Assembly: GCA_027076905.1 (NCBI GenBank)
Contig: JALTGP010000102.1
Coordinates: 1-33,454 of the forward strand
Direction of reading: 5' to 3'
Origin: Campylobacteraceae bacterium
Lineage (GTDB): Bacteria > Campylobacterota > Campylobacteria > Campylobacterales > Sulfurovaceae
Length of the DNA: 33,454 nt
Position numbers and translations under genes: made by a program. Below, one piece after another: positions 26,865 to 33,454 of this stretch (positions are counted from its first letter, which is position 1; every line of letters starts with the position of its first letter). The notes below the pieces were generated by a model. It worked only from the letters and a program-made list of their open reading frames with translations. It made no database searches and had not been told where the DNA came from.

Positions 26865-26896
26865 AAACGTATTATAGCATATGCTATAATACGTTT
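26865..26896. promoter_or_regulatory. 32-bp perfect palindrome forming a symmetric divergent promoter
   Basis: AAACGTATTATAGCAT|ATGCTATAATACGTTT; TATAAT on + at 26885-26890 and on - at 26876-26871, lying between divergent genes. Confidence 0.75.
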
Positions 26897-26920
26897 TTAG
26901 ATAAAAATAAGGCAATATTC

Positions 26921-28375
26921 GTGCAAATTACGGTAACAACTCAAAAATTCATCTTAAAACTCTTTCCTGAAATAATGGTCAAAGGCTCATCTGCTAAAAA
27001 GCAGATGATTGGACAGCTCTATAACAACTTAATAAAACTTTTAGGAGAGATTGATAGTGATATAAATATTAAAAAATTCTCTGATAAGTTAGAGGTGGTT
27101 ACTTCTATAGAAAAAGTAGATAGAGTAAGAATACGACTGCTAAACACCCCTGGAATAGAGCAGGTGTTAGAGGCATTACAGTTTGATAATATGGAAACAC
27201 TTGAGAGCATCAAAAAACAGGTGTGTGATATCTGTGCTGATGATATATCAGATAAAACGTTTGTGGTTCGTGCCAAACGTTCGGGAAAACATCCATTTAA
27301 CTCCTCGGAGATAGAGCGTACTGTTGGGGGCTATATGTTGGCTCACTCTACAGCAAAAAATGTTGATTTACATACTCCCCAAGTGATGATAAAGATAGAA
27401 CTTATCAATACACAACTTAATATTATTACCAAAAAACATAAAGGACAGGGGGGATACCCTATCGGAACACAAGGCGATGTACTCTCTTTGATGTCGGGTG
27501 GATTTGACTCTACAGTTGCTTCTTATCTCACTATGAGACGGGGGCTAAAGACACACTATATCTTTTTTAATCTTGGAGGAGTAGCCCATGAGATAGGGGT
27601 GAAGCAGGTCTCTTTTTATCTTTGGAACAAGTATGGGGCTTCTCATCGTACCAAGATTGTCTCTGTACCATTTGATGATGTGTTGAGCGAGATTTTTCGC
27701 TCAACGCCTGAGACCTATATGGGGGTGACGCTTAAACGACTGATGATAATGGCATCTGAGAAGATAGCCGATGAGATGGGGATTGATGCGTTGGTAACAG
27801 GAGAGTCGATTGCACAGGTCTCTAGCCAAACACTTAGAAACCTCTCACTTATCGACCAAGTGAGTAATAAGCTCATTATTCGTCCATTAGCTACGGTAGA
27901 TAAGCCTGATATTATTGATATGGCGACTAAGATAGGGACACGACACTTTGCTGAGAATATGCCTGAGTATTGTGGTGTTATCTCCAAAAACCCTATTACT
28001 CATGGCTCTTTTAAACGTATGGAGAAAGAGGCGAAACGGTTTAATTATGCTGTGCTTGATAAAGCTGTAGAGGATGCTGTGACGATTTATGTTGATGAGG
28101 TGATTGATGATGTGACCACGGAAACGCACATTGAGGTTATTCGTGAGCTAAAAGAGGAATATGTGGTGATTGATATTCGTCCTGAACCTGCTTGTATTGA
28201 GACAATTTGTGAGACCATTAAGATACCGTTTCATAAACTAAAAACAGAGTTCAAAAAATTACCACAAGAGAGAGAGTATTTACTTTATTGTGAAAAAGGG
28301 GTGATGAGTCAACTTCATGCACAATATCTACGAGACAAAGGAGAGAGTATAAACGTTCGGGTCTACAGACCTTGA
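26921..28375 (+). CDS. thiI: tRNA 4-thiouridine synthase ThiI with C-terminal rhodanese domain
   Basis: THUMP domain, SGGFDSTVAS PP-loop, rhodanese YLLYCEKGVMSQ. GTG at 26921 is the likely start; the listed 26858 ATG lies upstream of the predicted TSS. Confidence 0.9.
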   Translation: MQITVTTQKFILKLFPEIMVKGSSAKKQMIGQLYNNLIKLLGEIDSDINIKKFSDKLEVVTSIEKVDRVRIRLLNTPGIEQVLEALQFDNMETLESIKKQVCDICADDISDKTFVVRAKRSGKHPFNSSEIERTVGGYMLAHSTAKNVDLHTPQVMIKIELINTQLNIITKKHKGQGGYPIGTQGDVLSLMSGGFDSTVASYLTMRRGLKTHYIFFNLGGVAHEIGVKQVSFYLWNKYGASHRTKIVSVPFDDVLSEIFRSTPETYMGVTLKRLMIMASEKIADEMGIDALVTGESIAQVSSQTLRNLSLIDQVSNKLIIRPLATVDKPDIIDMATKIGTRHFAENMPEYCGVISKNPITHGSFKRMEKEAKRFNYAVLDKAVEDAVTIYVDEVIDDVTTETHIEVIRELKEEYVVIDIRPEPACIETICETIKIPFHKLKTEFKKLPQEREYLLYCEKGVMSQLHAQYLRDKGESINVRVYRP

Positions 28376-28390
28376 CGTTCAACTCAACCT

Positions 28391-30340
28391 CTAATCCACA
28401 TGAAGCTCCTCTTCCATCTCTAATACCTCAAGATATCGCTCACTCATCTCTTCATATTGGGCTTCTACTTTTTTAAGTTCATCGGCTACATTGACCAGCC
28501 CCTTCTCTTCATAACAGGTAGGGTCATAGAGACAGGCATTTATCTCCTCTATCTTGTTCTCTAATGCTTCGATTAGGTCAGGTAGACGCTCTAAATCTCT
28601 TTGGTCTTTGTAACTTAGTTTTGTTCTGATTTTCTCTTTTTGCTCTTTTGGTTTGGTTGTTACTGTTTTTACCTCTTTTTCTATCTCGTATAGGTCATTG
28701 ATATTTTTCTCTATCTCTAGGTACTCACTGTAGTTTTGGTAAGACTCCTCTACCTCTCCTCTACCTTTAAATACAATAAGTTTGGTGGCAATTTTATCAA
28801 CAAAATATCTATCATGACTAACAAATAGCAATGCCCCAGGGAAGTTTATCAGCTTCTCTTCTAAGATATTTATGGTTTGAATATCGAGGTCATTGGTAGG
28901 CTCATCTAGGATAAGGCAGTCCACTTTTCTAGTTAGAAGTAGGGCAATGGCGACACGATTTTTCTCTCCACCACTAAGCATTCCTATTTTTTTAAGCATA
29001 TACTCTTCGGGAAAGAGAAAACTTTTTAGGTAGGCAAAGACGTGCATATTTCGACCATGCACATCCACGATATCTCCACCATCAGGACAGAAGGTATCTA
29101 GGATATTTTTATTTTCATCGAGCATCTCACGATGCTGGTCAAAATAACCTACTGCAAAATCCCCTTGGTCTATTCTTCCTTTGGTCGGTTCTAATCGTCC
29201 AAGAAGCAGTTTCAAGAGGGTAGATTTTCCTGAGCCATTATGCCCTACAATAGCAATTCTATCGCGTTGAAGTATTCTAGTGGTGAATCCCTGTATCAGC
29301 TCTTTCCCTGCAATGGTGTAGTGTAAATTTTCGATATCAAAGAGCATCTTTTTTCGGGACATCCCTTTCTCACCATCTCTGTTAAAACTCTTCTTTTCAC
29401 GCTCAAGCTCTATCTGCATTTTTCGGATAAGGGTAGGGTCTTTTTGAGCTTTGTCTCGTAGCTCAAAGACTCGTGCTTTTCGCCCTTGGTTTCTTGTGAG
29501 TCGTGCTTTGACCCCTCTACTTAACCACTCCTCCTCTTTTTTTAGGAACTTGACCAACGTATCATGGGTTTTTGCGAGGCTCTGCATTCGTTGTTCTTTT
29601 AAAATCAGATAGTTATCATATCCCCCCTCATAGGAGACGATGTTCATATTTTCTACCTCAACAATGCGTGTCACAATAGAGTTGATAAAGTGTCTGTCGT
29701 GGGAGATGATAAGCAGGGTAAACTTTTCTTTGAGCAGAATCTCCTCTAAAAACTCAACCATATAGACATCAAGGTGGTTGGTAGGCTCATCAAGGAGTAA
29801 AATATCGGGCTTTTTCAAGATAAGAGAAGCCAATGCTACACGCCGTTGCTCTCCTCCTGAAAGCATAGTGACATCACGATACTCATACTCTTTTAGTTTG
29901 AATTCTTGAAGTACTCGCTCTATCTTGTCATCCAAGTTCCATGCGTTGTGATGGTCAAGGTAGTTGGTAACTTTGGCGTGTTCTTCTAGGAGTTTTTTGT
30001 TTTCAAAATCTTCAGATATCAGAAGAGAAAGCTCCTCATACCTATCTTTTGCCTCTTTTAGGTCGGTAAGTTCATGCTCAATGGCATCACGTACATTGAG
30101 TCCTCTCTTAAATTTTGGATTTTGGTCAAGTGAGTCGATGATAACACTTTTATTAACAACACGTGTTCCCTCATCTGCTTCTACTTCACCTGAGAGAATC
30201 TTAAGTAGGGTTGATTTACCACAACCATTTTGTCCAACGATAGCCACACGCTCACCCTCATTGAGTTGAAAGTCTACACCTTTTAAAAGTTGTTTGATAT
30301 CATAATTTTTATCTATGTTAAAGAGACCGACGAGTGCCAT
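28391..30340 (-). CDS. ABC-F family ATP-binding protein (Uup-like)
   Basis: Two ABC domains (GQNGCGKST/LSGGEQRRVALA; GHNGSGKST/LSGGEKNRVAIA), DEPTNHLD and DEPTNDLD, C-terminal coiled coil. Confidence 0.93.
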   Translation of the reverse strand: MALVGLFNIDKNYDIKQLLKGVDFQLNEGERVAIVGQNGCGKSTLLKILSGEVEADEGTRVVNKSVIIDSLDQNPKFKRGLNVRDAIEHELTDLKEAKDRYEELSLLISEDFENKKLLEEHAKVTNYLDHHNAWNLDDKIERVLQEFKLKEYEYRDVTMLSGGEQRRVALASLILKKPDILLLDEPTNHLDVYMVEFLEEILLKEKFTLLIISHDRHFINSIVTRIVEVENMNIVSYEGGYDNYLILKEQRMQSLAKTHDTLVKFLKKEEEWLSRGVKARLTRNQGRKARVFELRDKAQKDPTLIRKMQIELEREKKSFNRDGEKGMSRKKMLFDIENLHYTIAGKELIQGFTTRILQRDRIAIVGHNGSGKSTLLKLLLGRLEPTKGRIDQGDFAVGYFDQHREMLDENKNILDTFCPDGGDIVDVHGRNMHVFAYLKSFLFPEEYMLKKIGMLSGGEKNRVAIALLLTRKVDCLILDEPTNDLDIQTINILEEKLINFPGALLFVSHDRYFVDKIATKLIVFKGRGEVEESYQNYSEYLEIEKNINDLYEIEKEVKTVTTKPKEQKEKIRTKLSYKDQRDLERLPDLIEALENKIEEINACLYDPTCYEEKGLVNVADELKKVEAQYEEMSERYLEVLEMEEELHVD

Positions 30341-30421
30341 GTAAAGTCCTTGATTGAATTGAAGCGTATTTTAGCGTAAAGTAATAAAAGGTGATATGAT
30401 GAAAAGGTAAAAAGGAGAAGA

Positions 30422-30444
30422 TAAGCAGAGAAGAACTCTGCTTA
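30422..30444 (-). terminator. Hairpin downstream of hpf
   Basis: TAAGCAGAG-aagaa-CTCTGCTTA perfect 9-bp stem just after the hpf stop, T-rich on the minus strand. Confidence 0.5.
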
Positions 30445-30465
30445 GTTTAGTTATTACTTATTTGA

Positions 30466-31005
30466 TTAATAGAGACCAAATTTCCCATCAACTCTTTTGT
30501 ACATAACTCTCATAAGACCATCATGGTCATTAAATACGATAAATTGTCGTTTTTTCTCTGCTTTTAGTGCGTCCATCGCCTCGTCAAAATCTAGTGGTTT
30601 ATGAAGTTCTAAATCCATTGGTACTATCTCCACTTCATTGTTGTCTACTGGATCTAGCTCAAGTACTGCTTCTGCTTCTAGTCCTAAGTCTTTGAATGAC
30701 ATTACTTTATGGTCTTTAAGTTTATCAGCATAACGTCTTAGTGCTTTTTGAACTCTACTAATTGCTTTGTCTGATGCGATATAAATATCTTTATCTTTTT
30801 GTGTAATAACTATTGTATTTTTATCTTTAAGATTAACAACAAGTTCAAGTGTAACACCCTGTTTATTTTTGCTATCTGCAGATACAATAGTGTTTGTTGA
30901 AATAATATTTAAGTTATATTTATCAAGCCCATCAATGCTATCTGCAATATGATTTCTAATAGAGTCTGATAGGTCGATGTGTCTTCCAACGATATTTTTA
31001 CTCAT
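30466..31005 (-). CDS. hpf: Ribosome hibernation-promoting factor (long form)
   Basis: N-terminal RaiA-like domain (IVGRHIDLSDSIRNHI) and C-terminal domain KPLDFDEAMDALKAEKKRQFIVFNDHDGLMRVMYKRVDGKFGLY. Confidence 0.92.
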   Translation of the reverse strand: MSKNIVGRHIDLSDSIRNHIADSIDGLDKYNLNIISTNTIVSADSKNKQGVTLELVVNLKDKNTIVITQKDKDIYIASDKAISRVQKALRRYADKLKDHKVMSFKDLGLEAEAVLELDPVDNNEVEIVPMDLELHKPLDFDEAMDALKAEKKRQFIVFNDHDGLMRVMYKRVDGKFGLY

Positions 31006-31099
31006 AATAAATCCTTTAAATTCTTATTTTTTCTTAAAACATTTTATTGTTTAAAGTTTTAAATTATATCGAAACTAGGTAAATGAAAGGTAAACAAAG

Positions 31100-31621
31100 C
31101 TATTTTTCAACCAGTTTTCGTATCTCTTTCTCTTCTGTCCAAACGATGGCAGAACTCTTGATATTGGTGAGTATTAATGTTAATGCATAGAAGTTATCAA
31201 TGGTACTAGTTGTATTTTTTTTGATAGAATGTACATCGCCTCTAAGCTCATAATCTTTGGTAATAACTTTGGTTTTATCCAAATATCTACTGTCTAAAAA
31301 ATTAACTTTGCTAGATTTAATAAGATTTGTTCGGATACTGTTTTTAATTAGTACCGTATCGATATGCTCATCTACTCCTACGCCTATTTTAATATCTCCC
31401 AATGCCAAATAGGGTTTAGGCTTTTTGTTTAGAACAGGGCTTTGCAACATGGAATCTACCATTTTTTCTACAAAAATATGTAAATCCTCAGAGCCATAAT
31501 TGGCATCGGTATCTTGTATTTTTCTTGGGTCAACGCGTACTACTTTACCACTATTTGATGAGGCACACCCCATTATTAGGGTAGCTAGTGTGATATAGGT
31601 TATAAGTTTTTTTAGTTTCAT
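31100..31621 (-). CDS. LpoB-like lipoprotein (penicillin-binding protein activator family)
   Basis: Lipobox-like IMGC; LALGDIKIGVGVDEHIDTVLIKNSIRTNLIKSSKVNFLD typical of the LpoB/CsgG-like fold. Confidence 0.75.
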   Translation of the reverse strand: MKLKKLITYITLATLIMGCASSNSGKVVRVDPRKIQDTDANYGSEDLHIFVEKMVDSMLQSPVLNKKPKPYLALGDIKIGVGVDEHIDTVLIKNSIRTNLIKSSKVNFLDSRYLDKTKVITKDYELRGDVHSIKKNTTSTIDNFYALTLILTNIKSSAIVWTEEKEIRKLVEK

Positions 31622-31629
31622 ATAAGCTC

Positions 31630-32814
31630 CTACTTAAAATATATTTTACAACTAACAGCTTTTGGATTAAAAGCAGATTTTTTTACTCTACTGTTATCAC
31701 TCGCTTCAAGGAATAGTGGTTTCCATATGGCCATATTATTGCTTACCTCCATGCCACTATCATCAAACCATCGGTAGCGATACTGTAGGGTTATCTCTTT
31801 ATTGGTATTGTTTCGAACATCAATAATGGTTTCGAGTAGCTCATTGTTTACCCTACTTGATAGACTCTCTACAGTTATTTTCTCTTTTAGATGGGGAGTG
31901 ATAATAAATTTGCTAGAGGAGGTTGAGACAATATTCTGATGGGTTGGCACTTGGTAAGCAGTTGCTGTAGTAGAGGCTGTTGCTTTGCTTGTTGCTTCAT
32001 CGGGAAGTGTAAAGAAAAATTTTCCATTAATGGTCTGATTGTAGATAGCAGGAAACTGTTTTTGATGAGATTCTTGATAGACCTCTTCTCTACTTTTTTG
32101 AAATACCTCTTGCAGGTCAAGGGGCTGTTTCATGTGCTTAATAAGTGATTTGGTAAAGAGACCATTTTCACCTACTTTTCCATCACTAGCAACTTTTCCT
32201 GCTCCTGTGGCATAGGAGACAAAAAGTCCAATGGGTTCTGCTTTTGCCAGTCCCCCTACACCAATGGCTTTGGTAAAGGGGTCATTTCTACAGGCATCAA
32301 GTACCACGATATTGAGACGATTTCCTGCATTTTGCATTCTTTTGGTAATTTTATTTAATGCAATAGCTTCAAACTCGGTATCACTTTTTGCTTTGATATT
32401 GGCATCTACAGGAATTAGATAGTTTTGTCCATCCACCTCTAGTCCATGTCCTGAAAAATAGAGCATCCCTACACCACCTTTGGATATCTTGCTATAGAAT
32501 TTACCCAAGCTGTCTCTTAACGATTTTTTACTTACGTCCTCTCTGTAGATAACATTAAAGCCTCTACTGCTCAATATATCTCTAATCGATTTGGCATCAT
32601 TGACAGGGTTACTTAATTTTGACATTACCCCTTGGTAGTTATTGTTCCCAATAACCAGTGCTACCCGTTGCTCTTGTGACATGGAGGTGGTGTTTATCTT
32701 AACGGCTCTACTATTATCAGTAGTGGTTATTTCCACTTTGCTATCTGTTGAAGCACAACCTGTATAAAGCAATATACTGCTTAGAACTACAAGTCTTTTT
32801 AGTTTTAATATCAT
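31630..32814 (-). CDS. Caspase-family (peptidase C14) lipoprotein with C-terminal YcfL/DUF1425-like domain
   Basis: RVALVIGNNNYQ, YFSGHGLEVDGQNYLIPVDA (His), IVVLDACRNDPF (Cys); C-terminus ITLQYRYRWFDDSGMEVSNNMAIWKPLFLEASDNSRVKKSAFNPKAVSCKIYF; N-terminal signal with TGC. Confidence 0.85.
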   Translation of the reverse strand: MILKLKRLVVLSSILLYTGCASTDSKVEITTTDNSRAVKINTTSMSQEQRVALVIGNNNYQGVMSKLSNPVNDAKSIRDILSSRGFNVIYREDVSKKSLRDSLGKFYSKISKGGVGMLYFSGHGLEVDGQNYLIPVDANIKAKSDTEFEAIALNKITKRMQNAGNRLNIVVLDACRNDPFTKAIGVGGLAKAEPIGLFVSYATGAGKVASDGKVGENGLFTKSLIKHMKQPLDLQEVFQKSREEVYQESHQKQFPAIYNQTINGKFFFTLPDEATSKATASTTATAYQVPTHQNIVSTSSSKFIITPHLKEKITVESLSSRVNNELLETIIDVRNNTNKEITLQYRYRWFDDSGMEVSNNMAIWKPLFLEASDNSRVKKSAFNPKAVSCKIYFK

Positions 32815-32853
32815 GATGCTACTCCTTAAATGAAATGATTAAAATTTTATTTT

Positions 32854-33411
32854 TTATTCATTATACCATGTTGGAATAGTCTCCAATGCTGTAGCTTCAT
32901 TAAACATACCATTAGTATCTGTAATATTCCCCTCTACATTTACATTCCAACGCTCCAAATCTTGATTGAATGAGATGGCTTTATAGAACATCCCGTCCAT
33001 AACTTGTACATTTGAGACGTTCCAACTACTAATATCTTGATTAAAGGCACTATCATTTGCAAACATATTGCTCATATTTATGACACCTGAGACATTCCAC
33101 TTGCTGATATCTTGGTTAAATGCACCCATTGCTCCAAATATACAGAGCATATTATTAACATTCTTTACATTCCAATTGCTTATATTTTGATTAAAGTTAC
33201 TTGCTCCTAAGAACATATATTCCATATTTTCAACCTTGGATAAATCGGGAACATCTCGTGCATTTCCTACAAGATTTGCACATCCTGCAAAAGCTCCTGC
33301 CATAGATGTCCATTCAATCTCACCCCATTTTGGTGATGAGGTCTCTGTATCACTTTGAGCATTTAAACCAATTGACATAATAGGTATTAATAAGAGATTA
33401 TATTTTAACAT
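32854..33411 (-). CDS. BspA-like/DUF285 repeat surface protein
   Basis: Signal peptide and repeated MxxMFxxAxxFNQDISxWNVSNV units of ~25 aa. Confidence 0.85.
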   Translation of the reverse strand: MLKYNLLLIPIMSIGLNAQSDTETSSPKWGEIEWTSMAGAFAGCANLVGNARDVPDLSKVENMEYMFLGASNFNQNISNWNVKNVNNMLCIFGAMGAFNQDISKWNVSGVINMSNMFANDSAFNQDISSWNVSNVQVMDGMFYKAISFNQDLERWNVNVEGNITDTNGMFNEATALETIPTWYNE

Positions 33412-33454
33412 CTGTTTTCTCCTGTTTTATATTATATTATCATCTTTACTTATA

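Noticed and set aside
1-33454. CRISPR arrays, rRNA genes, prophage, or a classical anti-phage defence locus
   Set aside because: No regularly spaced repeats, rRNA motifs, phage structural genes or recognised defence nucleases were seen; the caspase gene is the only possible death-module component.

Overview
This AT-rich window is almost fully coding. Gene content points to a Campylobacterota chromosome, perhaps Sulfurovum- or Sulfurimonas-like (inferred from families and gene order, no search run). Left to right it holds: a cbb3 oxidase operon (ccoNOQP, DUF4006-like, an unlisted 30-codon ORF, a TPM-like protein, FixH); hemN; an aminofutalosine deaminase-like amidohydrolase; an OmpA-like/coiled-coil pair; tRNA-Met; rodA, rhlE, rlmB and fabI; a one-domain asparaginase-like ORF; a NosL/TauE/tandem-NosL/FtsX-permease/LolD-like ATPase/Cys-rich membrane protein cluster without nosZ; PAS and SEC-C genes; dut, lpxB, a FUN14-like gene and a metF-like gene; a VWA-type protein; thiI; an ABC-F ATPase; hpf; and a BspA-like / caspase-YcfL fusion / LpoB-like lipoprotein operon. 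The most striking non-coding feature is at 14401-14945. A ~190 bp unit is tandemly duplicated, and each copy has a 72-nt hairpin with an identical 58-nt core. The 7-bp closing stems differ between copies by two fully compensatory base-pair changes, and each copy has a minus-strand TATAAT at the same distance. A 160-bp MITE-like element with ~45-bp inverted ends has inserted into the second copy. Other notable items are a 32-bp perfect palindrome that places two divergent TATAAT boxes symmetrically upstream of thiI, a riboswitch-like leader before the ABC ATPase, and the caspase-YcfL lipoprotein next to LpoB.
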